Shown: positions 1 through 8,939 of the stretch, piece by piece
Numbering within the stretch: the first letter of the stretch is position 1
How the letters are laid out: every line of letters begins with the position of its first letter
Assembly (NCBI GenBank): GCA_030446715.1
Contig: JAUJMU010000010.1
Location: 42,071 to 106,070, forward strand
DNA: 64,000 nucleotides
DNA from: Cytophagales bacterium
GTDB lineage: Bacteria > Bacteroidota > Bacteroidia > Cytophagales > 172606-1
Direction of reading: 5' to 3'
The notes under the pieces: generated by a model
What the model saw: only the letters and a program-made list of their open reading frames with translations
Told to the model about the DNA's origin: nothing
Database searches by the model: none
Made by a program: the position numbers and the translations under genes

Positions 1-22
1 GAAAGAGTGGAAAAATAATTAC

Positions 23-55
23 GGATATCGGATATCGGATATCGGATATCGGATA
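23..55. repeat. Short tandem repeat, 7-bp unit GGATATC
   Basis: Four full copies and one partial copy of the heptamer GGATATC lie head to tail near the left edge. The unit contains ATAT and makes the tract partly self-complementary. There is no gene here; it is either a simple satellite or slippage-prone spacer. Its true left extent cannot be judged because the window begins 22 bases upstream. Confidence 0.9.
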
Positions 56-157
56 AATTTTTTACCTGAATGCCTTTTGTCGCATCTGCTGCAAGGCTTA
101 GCGAGCAGCGTTAAACAAGGCTTGTTCTCTGACCCGATACAGGATGGTTTTCAATAG

Positions 158-255
158 CCCACGGTCTTAACCGTGGGTGAAGGGCACCGGCCGGAAAAAC
201 CGTTTAAACGGTTTCCTCAAAATCCGGAATCTCTACCCGCGGTTAAAACCGTGGG
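158..255. repeat. Interspersed triple-palindrome element, copy A
   Basis: Three palindromes stand in a row. The first is at 158-177 (CCCACGG, short loop, CCGTGGG). The second, at 197-214, is the perfect 18-mer AAACCGTTTAAACGGTTT. The third is at 236-255 (CCCGCGG, loop, CCGTGGG). A second copy in the opposite orientation lies at 39099-39198, sharing the central 18-mer and the spacer word AGATTCCGG beside it. The arrangement resembles REP/BIME-type elements mobilised by RAYT-like transposases in other bacteria, but no such transposase gene is visible here. The word CAAGGCTTAG, or its complement, flanks both copies. Confidence 0.85.
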
Positions 256-535
256 CTGTTGAGGCTGATCACATACAAGGCTAAGCCTTGCAGGAGCAGA
301 AGGGAGAATGTCTGAGTTCACAGTTCCTGAAATTTCCCAAAAGAGGGTGTTGTTGGCTTAGTGCAGGCGTCCACGCCTGGACCACCTGCTCCGGAAGCAC
401 CCGAAGCAGTATTTTGAGTAAGGCCTGAATGCTTTGATATACTCTGTTACCGATGGATCAGACACACCCGGTGCCGTGCCCTCCAGCTTTGGCCCTGCCC
501 TGTGACGGGCCGGTGGATGTAGTTGTTAAGTGAAT
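256..535. other. Intergenic, no gene recognised
   Basis: No open frame with coding character, RNA gene or clear promoter was recognised. The first part still carries the complement of the CAAGGCTTAG word that borders the palindromic element, so it may belong to the same repeat. Confidence 0.5.
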
Positions 536-952
536 TTATTTGACTATAAGGGTATCACTTAAAACGTTGTCCTGCTGTTGAAATTTAAAAATGTGAATTC
601 CCCGTCGCTGAGGAGTAAATGTGTAAATGGTTTCCAGCCTTTTCAGGGCTTGCGGACAGGCTAATCCGTTTCCCTGATCATATTTTGCAAATAAGGTTAC
701 CGTAATGGAACTTCCGTCTTCAACTGTTTCGGTTCTGGAATACCGGCCACAACCATTATAAGCATAGTGTCTGATTACAAAGGATACCGTTTCTCCAGGT
801 GCTGCTTCATTGGGTAATTCAGTCTCTGTGACAGGTGATATTGACTCTTGCACATCCTCGGTTTGCCGGCAAGACTGCAGGGCAAAGCAAGTACAAATCA
901 AGACTACCAGGGGAATTACTGCTTTTTGCCCTCTGATCGAAGTTTTTTTCAT
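536..952 (-). CDS. Small lipoprotein of unknown function
   Basis: A 138-residue protein with an N-terminal lipoprotein signal: a charged start (MKKTSIRGQK), a hydrophobic core and the lipobox LQSC, with the modified Cys at about residue 28. The mature part begins with an acidic, Ser/Pro/Glu-rich linker, then a compact, beta-rich-looking domain with two Cys (in NGCGRYS and LACPQAL) that could form a disulfide. It is AT-richer than the housekeeping genes nearby. No family is recognised. The signal implies anchoring in the inner or outer membrane; whether it is surface-exposed cannot be told. Confidence 0.7.
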   Translation of the reverse strand: MKKTSIRGQKAVIPLVVLICTCFALQSCRQTEDVQESISPVTETELPNEAAPGETVSFVIRHYAYNGCGRYSRTETVEDGSSITVTLFAKYDQGNGLACPQALKRLETIYTFTPQRRGIHIFKFQQQDNVLSDTLIVK

Positions 953-1145
953 TGATCAAATACACTTTTTATACTTGACCCCGGGAACTGCTTTTTGGTT
1001 GCAAGTCATTTGTTTGATTACAGCCAATGGAACATGGCTAACCGCAACCGGTACCCGAAGCTTGGGCTTTTAGCGTCAGCTATGCGGTAAGGCAAGGGTT
1101 GGCGGCCCGGTTGGCGGAGTGGGTGGTGTTGGGCACATCTTTCAT

Positions 1146-1568
1146 TTATTTTTTGATGGGTTCGGCTAATTCTATATGATTGCCTTCATTGTCCAGTATC
1201 CAAAAATTCGTTACTCCTGCCTTCTCAACCCGGGTTACCTCGTGCAAGACATGTACTCCTTTTGATTTAAGTATGGCTGCGGCTTCTGTAACATTGTCTA
1301 CTTGCAATCCAATATGCTTTGAACCTTGATTAGAAATAGCTCCAAAAGCGTCTTTGCCTAAATCAGGACTTGAGGATGAATTTTCAGTATATAATAATTC
1401 TATCCGAATACCAATCGGATGATTTATATGAGCAATTTCAGTTTTCATTTCAGGGAAACCAAATCGTCTTTCTAAAGCAAAGCCAAACATCCCCCCATAC
1501 CACTTAATCGTCTCGTCAAGGTTTCTCACTGACAAAGCATAATGATGAATTGCTTCAATCTGTATCAT
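1146..1568 (-). CDS. VOC (glyoxalase/dioxygenase) superfamily protein
   Basis: About 140 residues starting at MIQIEAIHHYALSV. An upstream in-frame ATG would add 20 residues with no family resemblance, so the internal start is preferred. It shows the paired beta-alpha-beta-beta-beta layout of the vicinal-oxygen-chelate fold: an N-terminal HHYALSV strand with a metal-type His, a central HIGLQV strand and a C-terminal FWILDNEGNHIELAEP. The last Glu is the usual third metal ligand. The substrate cannot be predicted; family members include lyases, dioxygenases and antibiotic-binding proteins. The gene is AT-rich compared with the downstream mur genes, suggesting accessory origin. Confidence 0.85.
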   Translation of the reverse strand: MIQIEAIHHYALSVRNLDETIKWYGGMFGFALERRFGFPEMKTEIAHINHPIGIRIELLYTENSSSSPDLGKDAFGAISNQGSKHIGLQVDNVTEAAAILKSKGVHVLHEVTRVEKAGVTNFWILDNEGNHIELAEPIKK

Positions 1569-1627
1569 ATATAATTTTTTAGTTGTGCCCAACATGCGGA
1601 TACCTGAACAACGTGCATAAACCACCA

Positions 1628-2194
1628 CTACCCTAACCGTCTGACGATGAGTTCATTGACCGTTTCAAAGAAACGTTGCGGCGTGAGCGTGCGCCAGTTA
1701 CCGATTTCGAGGGTGCCGCCGAAGTTGATGTAGTAGTCGAGGCGGAATTTTTTCCATTCGTCTTCCACAAATTCCCGGAAGTTGACAGCCGCAATCCAGC
1801 CGTCTTCCACGTCCTCAAACCACTCTTCGTAGTAGCAGTCGTCGGAGCCGTGGAAGTTGAGGATGTTTTCTCCGATCAGGATAAAATATTTGATGTCGCG
1901 GCGCAGCAGGTAATCGAGCAGGTTGCGCTTCAGGTGCATGACATCGTTGTGCAGGGTGTCGTTCCACTCGCCGAACATCTCAATAATGGCGTACTGCCGG
2001 GCATAACTGACGTAGAGTACTTTCACGTACAGCGTCTCCGATCCTATTTCGTCCCAGAGCGGGTGAATATAGTAGCCGTAGATGTCGTTGGTGTACTGGT
2101 TCATATTATACGCACGGCCGAAGAACGGAGAGTTTTCGTCTTCGGAGGCAACGTAGTAGTTTTCCCAGTTGTAAAAAGGCTCAATGTCGTGCAA
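1628..2194 (-). CDS. Conserved hypothetical protein, acidic and aromatic-rich
   Basis: A 188-residue soluble protein, unusually rich in Tyr, Trp, Asp and Glu (for example NWENYY and DDCYYEEWFEDVEDGW). No signal peptide or membrane segment is seen. The reading frame has no ATG near its 5' end; the best start is TTG at 2192-2194, giving M-HDIEPFYNW. The sequence has the even composition of a real gene and ends 60 bases from the neighbouring VOC start. No known domain or catalytic motif is recognised. It may be a lineage-specific cytosolic protein; function unknown. Confidence 0.7.
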   Translation of the reverse strand: MHDIEPFYNWENYYVASEDENSPFFGRAYNMNQYTNDIYGYYIHPLWDEIGSETLYVKVLYVSYARQYAIIEMFGEWNDTLHNDVMHLKRNLLDYLLRRDIKYFILIGENILNFHGSDDCYYEEWFEDVEDGWIAAVNFREFVEDEWKKFRLDYYINFGGTLEIGNWRTLTPQRFFETVNELIVRRLG

Positions 2195-2281
2195 TGCCTT
2201 CGGAATTTTGAATGTTAAATTTTGAATTTTAAATGCCAGACCGCTACTGAGTAGAACTCATTCAACATTCAGCATTTACAA

Positions 2282-3091
2282 TCAGGCATTTCCCCGGTAG
2301 TGGGTCACTGCTTCCCGTACGCTGCCGTGTTTTTTCAACAGGGCAGCAGCTTCGTCAGTTCCCGCTCCGGTTTCCTCCATCACCATACGGATTCCGCGCT
2401 CAATGAGTTTATGATTACTCAGTTGCATATCCACCATTTTGTTGCCCACTACCCGCCCGAGCCGGATCATGACCGCCGTGGAGAGCATATTGAGCACCAG
2501 TTTCTGGGCAGTGCCCGATTTCATGCGCGTGCTGCCGGTGACGAACTCAGGGCCAACCACCACTTCCACCGGAAAATCGGCGTTGCAGGCCACTTCGCTG
2601 CCTTCATTGCACACGATGCAGCCGGTAAGAATTCCCTTTTCGCGGCAGGTCCGCAGGCCCCCGATTACGTAGGGTGTACGTCCGGACGCGGCAATGCCGA
2701 CCACCGAATCCATGGAATCAATTCTGTGTGCGCTCAGGTCTTTCCACGCCTGCTCAAAATCATCTTCCGCAAACTCTACTGCCCTCCGGATAGCCGTATC
2801 ACCACCAGCGATGATCCCCACCACAAGGCCGTGCGGTACGCCGTAAGTAGGCGGACATTCAGAGGCATCCACAATCCCAAGCCGGCCACTGGTGCCGGCA
2901 CCGATGTAAAACAACCGTCCGCCTTCCTGCATCCGCTTCACAATTTCGGTGACAAGCGCCTCAATCTGGGGAATGGCTTTTTCTACGGCCAGCGGAACGG
3001 TTTTGTCTTCGCGGTTGATGTTCTCCAGCAACTCCCCCACGGACATTTGCTCCAGGTGATTGTATTTAGAAGTAGACTCGGTTGTTTGCAT
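2282..3091 (-). CDS. murQ: N-acetylmuramic acid 6-phosphate etherase
   Basis: A 269-residue SIS-domain enzyme that cleaves the lactyl ether of MurNAc-6-phosphate to give GlcNAc-6-phosphate and D-lactate, in cytosolic cell-wall recycling. The diagnostic stretch FYIGAGTSGRLGIVDASECPP near residues 61-81 is present, as are VVGIAASGRTPY and a GSTRMKSGT segment. The C-terminal part matches the helical tail of the family, and the length fits. The amino-sugar kinase at 3250-4096 lies directly upstream on the same strand, which fits a salvage operon: kinase first, etherase second. The 158-base gap between them holds AT-rich low-complexity repeats. Confidence 0.95.
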   Translation of the reverse strand: MQTTESTSKYNHLEQMSVGELLENINREDKTVPLAVEKAIPQIEALVTEIVKRMQEGGRLFYIGAGTSGRLGIVDASECPPTYGVPHGLVVGIIAGGDTAIRRAVEFAEDDFEQAWKDLSAHRIDSMDSVVGIAASGRTPYVIGGLRTCREKGILTGCIVCNEGSEVACNADFPVEVVVGPEFVTGSTRMKSGTAQKLVLNMLSTAVMIRLGRVVGNKMVDMQLSNHKLIERGIRMVMEETGAGTDEAAALLKKHGSVREAVTHYRGNA

Positions 3092-3249
3092 GATTGAATT
3101 GTTGAATGATTAAATGGTTACTATGGCTATATATGGTTGAATCTTTATGATTATTGGCACGAATTGGCTGACTGCTGGATGGTCATCTTTTTGCTCTGAA
3201 ACAAACAAACAATTCAGCCATTTGACCATCTAACTGTTCAATCATCCTG

Positions 3250-4096
3250 TCAGCCTTTGTTCTGGTGATAAGCAGTAAGACCTTCGATTGGATTTTTGAG
3301 GACACAGCCCAGTTGCAGATTTTTCTCAGTGGCCACTGACTGAAGAATGTCCTGAAAATAATAAGCAACTGATCCCGTAAAATGGACCGGATACCGGTGA
3401 CTGTCGGTGTATTTGACTACGTAGCGGTCAAAGAACAGGGAGAAGCCGTTCTGGACCAGTTGCCGGCAGTAAGGGTGGTCGAGCCGGTCGGAAAGAAAGC
3501 GGGAGTAAGAGGCGAAGTAGCTGTTCGGGAATGGTTTTTTGTAGGCGTTTTCCAGCACTTCACCCAGCACCGGTTGATAGGTTTCCGCAAACTGCTGCCG
3601 GATATCGGCGGGCATTTCCTCGTGAAAATAATTCCGGACCAGCGTTTTGCCGAGGTAGCCGCCACCGCCCTCATCGCCCAGCCAGAAGCCCAGCGACGGA
3701 CGACCTTCTGTAATGGCAGTGCCGTCGTAGAGACACGAATTAACCCCCGTGCCCAAAATACAGGCGATTCCCGCTTCCCGGCCGCACAGGGCCCGTGCAG
3801 CCGCCAGCAGGTCGTGGCTTATATGAATAAGGGCCGCCGGGAAAGAGCTTGCCTACGCCTTCCTGCACAATGCTGCGGTTCTTTTCGGTGGAGCAGCCGG
3901 CACCGTAGAAATAAATTTCCTTCACGCCCAGCGTACCCAGCTGGGTGGGCAGTTCCCGCAGGATTTCCGTGTAAATCTCCTCCGACGTCTGGAAGTAGGG
4001 ATTAAAACCGGCAGTGCCGGCCGGTTTTATCTCGCCATCCGGAGAAATGAGCCGCCAGTCGGTTTTGGATGAGCCACTATCGGCAATGAGCAGCAT
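3250..4096 (-). CDS. BadF/BcrA-type N-acetylglucosamine/MurNAc kinase, frameshifted
   Basis: An ASKHA-fold kinase. The N-terminal half (from MLLIADSGSSKTDWRL, phosphate-1 motif) runs to about 3838. The reading then continues in another frame with IHISHDLLAAARAL, ILGTGVNSCLYDG and the GDEGGGGYLGK segment, through to 3250. Together they give about 280 residues, the usual length of the family. The break lies in a G/C-run (GGGCCGCCGGG) and looks like a one-base indel. The family phosphorylates GlcNAc or MurNAc; the adjacent murQ favours a role supplying MurNAc-6-phosphate. It is either a young pseudogene or a sequence error. Confidence 0.85.
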
Positions 4097-4196
4097 AGGG
4101 GTAAGGGTTTGGGCAATAGACAAGATTATGAGGATTTTTTCAAAAATGGAAAGCTCGTTTTCCGCAAACCAACCTTTGCTTTACCGTCGGCCACGG

Positions 4197-4430
4197 TCAG
4201 GCCAGCCGGCCGATTGCTTCGAATTTATCAAATACTGTATCAAAATGGGGGGCGTCGGCCATTTCCTCAGTCAGGTCCTGCCCCGCCCAGTGTTCGTAAT
4301 GTTTACCGTTGCGCCAGAGACGCGAAAGTTTCACATCGTAAATCAGGCCCTTGTAGGCCACCCAGATGTCTTCGTGGTCTTGCCCGTTGCGCAGTGCAAG
4401 CTGGGATCGGGTGTAAACGGGGAGGTCCAT
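4197..4430 (-). CDS. Cytochrome b5-like heme/steroid-binding domain protein
   Basis: A 77-residue protein that is essentially one cytochrome b5-like domain. Recognisable parts are YTRSQLALRNG at the start, WVAYKGLIYDV in the core, and HYEHWAGQDLTEE followed by APH. The His residues near 44, 47 and 62 sit where heme ligands or their replacements occur. It has no signal or membrane anchor, so it should be cytosolic. Members of this short family are annotated as predicted heme/steroid-binding proteins; an electron-transfer role is inference only. It sits alone on the minus strand, divergent from the flavin-binding gene at 4577. Confidence 0.8.
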   Translation of the reverse strand: MDLPVYTRSQLALRNGQDHEDIWVAYKGLIYDVKLSRLWRNGKHYEHWAGQDLTEEMADAPHFDTVFDKFEAIGRLA

Positions 4431-4576
4431 GTGATGAATTGAAAATTGACAATTGAAAATAGAAAACAGAGGAGGTACCGGATGGGGAAGGCTCAGGAGA
4501 ACGGCATTCTTTTCAGTTTTCCAAACCCTGACCCGCGGTTTACTTGTTGAGTTACCAATCAGACAAACTTACAGGC

Positions 4577-5194
4577 ATGAATCCATTTATTGATAATCAC
4601 CAACCCTCTTTGGGGGAAATTGAGCGGTATGCCTGGTCACTGCTGGAAAACGGCAGTCGCAGTCCGAAAGAGGCGTTCTACACCGGCACCTTCGGCACGG
4701 TAACGGAGAGTGGCATCAGTCTGCGGACGGTGGTACTGCGCGGGGCATCACCAGAAGAAAGAATAACAATCTGCTACTCCGATGAAAGGGCCGGTAAAGT
4801 GGAAGAAATCAGGCACCGGGATGCGGTAAGCTGGCTTTTCTGGGACGAGGGGACGAAAGTTCAGCTTCGGCTGAACGGCCGGGCTACAGTACATTCCGGA
4901 GATTCTCTTACCGCTGAACACTGGGACCGGACCACTCCCGGCAACCGGCGCAGTTACCTTGCCCTTCCGGCTCCCGGCTCCGTGCAACCCGTTGCCACTT
5001 CCGGCCTGCCCGAAGGACTTGATTCGCGGCAGCCGACCGAAGAGGAAGGTGCCGCCGGCCGGGAAAATTTTGCGGTTATCGTCACCAAAGTTGACCGGCT
5101 GGAATGGTTGTGGCTCGGCAAAGGCGGCCACCGCCGGGCCGGGTTCCGGTACGAAGGCAATGCCTGTACCGGTGCCAGCTGGCTGGTTCCGTAG
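4577..5194 (+). CDS. Pyridoxamine 5'-phosphate oxidase-like FMN-binding protein
   Basis: About 205 residues from MNPFIDNHQPSLG; an upstream in-frame ATG would add 11 residues unlike the family. It has a split-barrel flavin-binding fold: ISLRTVVLRGAS forms the first barrel strands, VSWLFWDEGTKVQLRLNG the dimer and flavin region, and WDRTTPGNRRSYL follows. The C-terminal LEWLWLGKGGHRRAGFRYEG corresponds to the substrate-side tail. It is probably one of the PNPOx-related proteins with an uncharacterised substrate rather than PdxH itself, which has a different C-terminal signature. Cytosolic. No operon partner is evident. Confidence 0.85.
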   Translation: MNPFIDNHQPSLGEIERYAWSLLENGSRSPKEAFYTGTFGTVTESGISLRTVVLRGASPEERITICYSDERAGKVEEIRHRDAVSWLFWDEGTKVQLRLNGRATVHSGDSLTAEHWDRTTPGNRRSYLALPAPGSVQPVATSGLPEGLDSRQPTEEEGAAGRENFAVIVTKVDRLEWLWLGKGGHRRAGFRYEGNACTGASWLVP

Positions 5195-5282
5195 GCATTT
5201 CGGTGGTATCAGCACTTTCCTGATAATATTAATAGAGTTTTTATCCATTGATTTACTGCACTTTCATACAGAAGCCTTTTTT

Positions 5283-5359
5283 CTTAGCGCCCTTTGCGCC
5301 TTTCTCCCGGCGTTCTTTGCGGGAAACCGGGCAGTTTTTATCACTCAAAGGGCGCTAAG
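5283..5359. repeat. Palindromic intergenic element with 14-bp perfect arms
   Basis: CTTAGCGCCCTTTG at 5283-5296 and its exact complement at 5346-5359 enclose a 49-base loop containing CTTTGCGGGAAA. The loop motif recalls the TTCCCGCAGAT repeat inside the MITE-like element at 46205-46528. No coding potential. It probably belongs to a dispersed palindromic repeat family. Confidence 0.7.
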
Positions 5360-5441
5360 GATGACGCAAAGCCCGAAAAGCCCAACTGTTAACCAGTAAA
5401 ACGTTAAATATCAGGTTATAATAAATCTGATATTGGAATAT

Positions 5442-5466
5442 CCGGGAGGTTTCCGAAACCTCCCGG
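5442..5466. terminator. Hairpin between convergent genes
   Basis: A GC-rich inverted repeat (CCGGGAGGTTTC with GAAACCTCCCGG) lies just after the dinB stop on the minus strand and beyond the flavin-binding gene on the plus strand. The following T-tract is weak (CTTTA). A second hairpin, AATATCAG/CTGATATT, lies at 5407-5434. Termination is plausible but not certain. Confidence 0.5.
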
Positions 5467-5487
5467 CTTTACTGCGCCTGTCTGTAT

Positions 5488-6576
5488 TCAGAACGGAAAA
5501 CTAAGTTGTCCCCTAACCGCCTGGTCCGCCTGGTGGAGGCTCGATACGGTCAGGCCCAGCAGCCGGACTGGCTTGGTCCAGTCTACTTCTTCGGTCAGCT
5601 GGCCGGCAATGGTCGTCATCGGGGTGAGGCCGTTGATCAGGTAGGGGACGGTGCGGCTGCGGGTAATCTGCGTAAAATCAGCGTATTTTACCTTCAGCGT
5701 CAGGGTGCGGCCGAAGCTGCTGGTCCGTTCCATGCGGCCGGCCACTTCGGCCGCAATGCTTTCGAGTTCTTCTCGGATGTGATCCGGTTCGGTAATATCC
5801 CGGTCAAAGGTGGTTTCGGCCCCGATGGATTTTCGGATGCGGTCGGGGTCCACGGGCCGGAGATCAATGGCGCGGGCTATTTTATAATAGAAGTAACCGG
5901 CTTTGCCGAAAAGCCGGGCCAGTTCGGGTTCGGGCCATTCCTTCAGGTCGGCCCCGGTATGGATGCCGAGGCCGTGCATTTTCCGGGCCGTTACCTTGCC
6001 TACGCCGTAAAACTTATCAATTGGCAGGGCTGCCACGAATGCCCCGGCCTGCTTCGGCGTGACCACCGTGAGGCCGTCCGGTTTCCGGAAATCAGAGGCA
6101 ATTTTGGCAATGAATTTATTGACTGAAACGCCTGCTGAAGCCGTCAGTCCCGTTTCGGCTTTGATCTGCTCCTTGATCCGTTCCGCAATCTGGCGGGCTG
6201 AGGCCAGTTGTGGCTTGTTGTCGGTCACATCGAGATAAGCCTCGTCCAGCGACAGCGGCTCCACAAGGTCCGTGTACTGATGAAAAATTTCGCGTATCTG
6301 CCGCGAAACGGCTTTGTATACCTCAAACCGCGGCTTTACAAACAGGATGGCCGGACAAAGCTGGTACGCCTTCCGGGACGACATGGCCGACCGGACCCCA
6401 AATTTTCGGGCCTCGTAACTGGCCGCCGCCACTACGCCTCTTTCCTTGCTGCCACCCACCGCCAGCGGTTTTCCGCGCAGCGCCGGATTGTCCCGCTGCT
6501 CCACGGAAGCATAAAAAGCATCCATATCCACATGAATGATTTTCCGGACGGAGGGGCTGAATGGATTGGAATCCAC
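5488..6576 (-). CDS. dinB: DNA polymerase IV (Y-family translesion polymerase)
   Basis: A 362-residue Y-family polymerase. The catalytic acidic residues appear in HVDMDAFYASVEQ (Asp17) and in SLDEAYLDVT (Asp111, Glu112). The helix-hairpin-helix thumb (FYGVGKVTARKMHGLGI) and the little-finger domain follow. The protein ends in GQLSFPF, a likely beta-clamp-binding tail. It performs error-prone synthesis across lesions. The length and domain order are normal for DinB. It stands alone; no LexA-type operator was identified. Confidence 0.95.
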   Translation of the reverse strand: MDSNPFSPSVRKIIHVDMDAFYASVEQRDNPALRGKPLAVGGSKERGVVAAASYEARKFGVRSAMSSRKAYQLCPAILFVKPRFEVYKAVSRQIREIFHQYTDLVEPLSLDEAYLDVTDNKPQLASARQIAERIKEQIKAETGLTASAGVSVNKFIAKIASDFRKPDGLTVVTPKQAGAFVAALPIDKFYGVGKVTARKMHGLGIHTGADLKEWPEPELARLFGKAGYFYYKIARAIDLRPVDPDRIRKSIGAETTFDRDITEPDHIREELESIAAEVAGRMERTSSFGRTLTLKVKYADFTQITRSRTVPYLINGLTPMTTIAGQLTEEVDWTKPVRLLGLTVSSLHQADQAVRGQLSFPF

Positions 6577-6809
6577 TGGTAAAAGAATTTACGGGCAGGT
6601 ACTAAACTAATGCATTTTCCCATCAGAAACAGAAGGCTGAATTACGGATTCCATCCCTTCGGCAGGGTGAGATCGGTGTTTATGATGAGAATCAGTGAAT
6701 TCCTGACAAACCTAAATTTTAATTTCAAAATGATAAATTTTCTGATCTGGTTCCTATATTGGGCAGCTATAAGTTTATTTCACCCTTCGCTTTCACAGAT
6801 TCAATTCTT

Positions 6810-7619
6810 ATGTTTTCCCTCCAGGATAAAGTAGTAGTAGTCACCGGCGGCACCGGCGTGCTGGGCGACGCTTTTGTCAAAGGAATCACCGGTAGCGGCG
6901 GCAAGGCCGTGATCCTCGGCCGCAACCGGGAAGAAGGAGAGAGCCGGGTGCAGCAGGTAAAAGAATCGGGCGGCGAAGCGATGTTTATTGCGGCCGACGT
7001 GCTGAACGAAAATGACCTTCAGGAGGCTTGCCGGAAGGTACTGGCGGCTTACGGCCGGGTTGATGCCCTGGTCAACGGGGCGGGCGGTAACATTCCGGAG
7101 GCGGTTATCGGACCGGATGCCGATATTTTCACGATGAATATACCCGCCCTGCGCAAGGCATTCGATCTGAACCTGTTCGGCACCATCCTGCCCACCACCA
7201 TCTTTGGCCGCTCCATTGCCGAAGGGGGCGGACGCGGCAGTATTGTCAATATCTCTTCGATGGCGGCACAATCGGCGATTACGCGGGTGCTGGGCTATTC
7301 GATGGCCAAAGCTGCCGTGGACAATTTTACCCGCTGGATGGCCGTAGAACTGGCGAACCGCTACGGCGACAAAATCCGGATGAATGCCATTGCGCCGGGG
7401 TTTTTTATCACTCACCAGAACCGCCGGCTGCTGACCAATGAAGACGGCAGTTACACGGCCCGGGGCGAATCAGTCATCCGGAATACGCCTTACAAGCGGT
7501 TCGGCCAGCCGGAAGAACTGACCGGTACCCTGATCTGGCTCCTCAGCGATGCGTCCGGCTTTGTCAGCGGCGAAGTCATCTGCGTGGATGGCGGATTTCA
7601 CATTTTCTCGGGGGTGTAG
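6810..7619 (+). CDS. SDR-family oxidoreductase, probable D-fructuronate reductase
   Basis: A 269-residue classical short-chain dehydrogenase beginning MFSLQDKVVVVTGGTG. This start matches SDR N-termini better than the ATG 17 codons upstream. It shows the Rossmann Gly motif TGGTGVLG, NGAGGN, the catalytic Ser in NISSMAA, and YSMAK with the Tyr-x-x-x-Lys pair. The C-terminal FVSGEVICVDGGF is typical. It is followed by mannonate dehydratase (uxuA), so the likely reaction is reduction of D-fructuronate to D-mannonate with NAD(P)H. The general SDR call is secure; the specific substrate is inferred from context. Confidence 0.88.
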   Translation: MFSLQDKVVVVTGGTGVLGDAFVKGITGSGGKAVILGRNREEGESRVQQVKESGGEAMFIAADVLNENDLQEACRKVLAAYGRVDALVNGAGGNIPEAVIGPDADIFTMNIPALRKAFDLNLFGTILPTTIFGRSIAEGGGRGSIVNISSMAAQSAITRVLGYSMAKAAVDNFTRWMAVELANRYGDKIRMNAIAPGFFITHQNRRLLTNEDGSYTARGESVIRNTPYKRFGQPEELTGTLIWLLSDASGFVSGEVICVDGGFHIFSGV

Positions 7620-7727
7620 GGTGGGAAAGTTGGGAGTTAGGGGTTGGGGGTTAGGGGTGGGATTGCGTCGGTAAAGAGCAGCGGGCAACTTATAAATACT
7701 AACAACGATCAACCAACAACCAATAAA

Positions 7728-8897
7728 ATGAAAATGCGGCAGACGTGGCGGTGGTTCGGGCCGGGTGATCCCGTGAGCCTGGCAGACATCCGGCAGACCG
7801 GTGCGCAGGGAATTGTGACGGCCCTGCACCAGATTCCGCACGGCGAAGTGTGGCCGGTAGAAGAGATCAGGAAGCGGCAGCGGGAGGTAGCAGCCGGCGG
7901 CCTCACCTGGGATGTGGTGGAAAGCGTAACCGTGCATGAATCAATCAAAACCCGCACTGGTCGTTATCAACAGTATATCGAGGGCTATAAGGAAACGCTG
8001 CGTAACCTTGCCGCCTGCGGCATCCGCATCGTAACCTACAACTTCATGCCGGTAAACGACTGGACCCGCACCGACCTGAATTTCATCATGCCGGACGGTT
8101 CCCGGGCCCTGTACTTCAATTGGTTTGACCTGGCCGTATTCGATATTTACCTGCTCAAACGCAAAGGAGCCGCGGAGACTTACCCGGAGGTGGTACGGCA
8201 GCAGGCCCAAGTGCTTTACCGGCAATACACACCCGCGCAGCTCGAAAGCCTGGCGGGAATCATCATGTTCGGCATTCCCGGTGAAAAAAAACAGACGCTC
8301 GAAGGAATGCGGGCAAAACTGGATTGGTACGCGGATATTGACCACGCCGCGCTGCGCGAAAACCTGAAGGAGTTTCTGCAGGAAATTACGCCGGTGGCCG
8401 AAGAAACCGGCATCCGGCTGGCCATTCACCCCGACGATCCTCCGTTTGACATTCTCGGATTGCCCCGGATCGTGAGCCGGGCCGCTGACCTTGAATATAT
8501 TCTCTCGGCAGTGCCAAGCCCGGCCAACGGATTATGCTTCTGTACCGGGTCGCTGGGAGCCGGTCCGGAAAACGACCTCGTGAGCATTGTGCGGCAGGCG
8601 GGAAAACGGATTCATTTTGTGCACCTTCGCAACGTGAAGAAGGACGGTCACGGCAACTTCTTCGAGGACGACCACCTTGCCGGCGACGTGGACATGTACG
8701 CCGTGATGCGGGAAGTTCTTAGAATTGGTCAGGAACTGCCGGAGCCGATTCCGTTCCGGCCCGACCACGGTCACCAGATGCTCGACGATCTGCACAAAGT
8801 GACCAATCCCGGCTACTCGGCAATCGGGCGGCTGCGCGGCCTGGCCGAGCTCCGTGGCCTTGAGCTGGCCATCTGCCGTTCGGAGGGCTGGGGGTGA
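7728..8897 (+). CDS. uxuA: Mannonate dehydratase
   Basis: About 389 residues from MKMRQTWRWFGPGDPV. The TIM-barrel enzyme dehydrates D-mannonate to 2-keto-3-deoxygluconate in hexuronate catabolism. Family landmarks include WRWFGPGDPVSL, HQIPHGEVWP, the HPDDPP metal/substrate loop, LCFCTGSLG, HLRNVKK and RPDHGH near the C-terminus, where His and Asp residues bind the metal. It is 108 bases downstream of the SDR gene and 42 bases upstream of the ThuA gene, all on one strand. The gap from the SDR gene carries a G-rich TTGGGAG/TTAGGGG tract. Cytosolic. Confidence 0.95.
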   Translation: MKMRQTWRWFGPGDPVSLADIRQTGAQGIVTALHQIPHGEVWPVEEIRKRQREVAAGGLTWDVVESVTVHESIKTRTGRYQQYIEGYKETLRNLAACGIRIVTYNFMPVNDWTRTDLNFIMPDGSRALYFNWFDLAVFDIYLLKRKGAAETYPEVVRQQAQVLYRQYTPAQLESLAGIIMFGIPGEKKQTLEGMRAKLDWYADIDHAALRENLKEFLQEITPVAEETGIRLAIHPDDPPFDILGLPRIVSRAADLEYILSAVPSPANGLCFCTGSLGAGPENDLVSIVRQAGKRIHFVHLRNVKKDGHGNFFEDDHLAGDVDMYAVMREVLRIGQELPEPIPFRPDHGHQMLDDLHKVTNPGYSAIGRLRGLAELRGLELAICRSEGWG

Positions 8898-8939
8898 TTC
8901 CCTAGCTTTATTGTTTCATTTTTAATTGTCTCCCGATTC

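Noticed and set aside
23-55. CRISPR-like repeat
   Set aside because: The GGATATC units are contiguous heptamers without spacers, so it is a simple tandem repeat.
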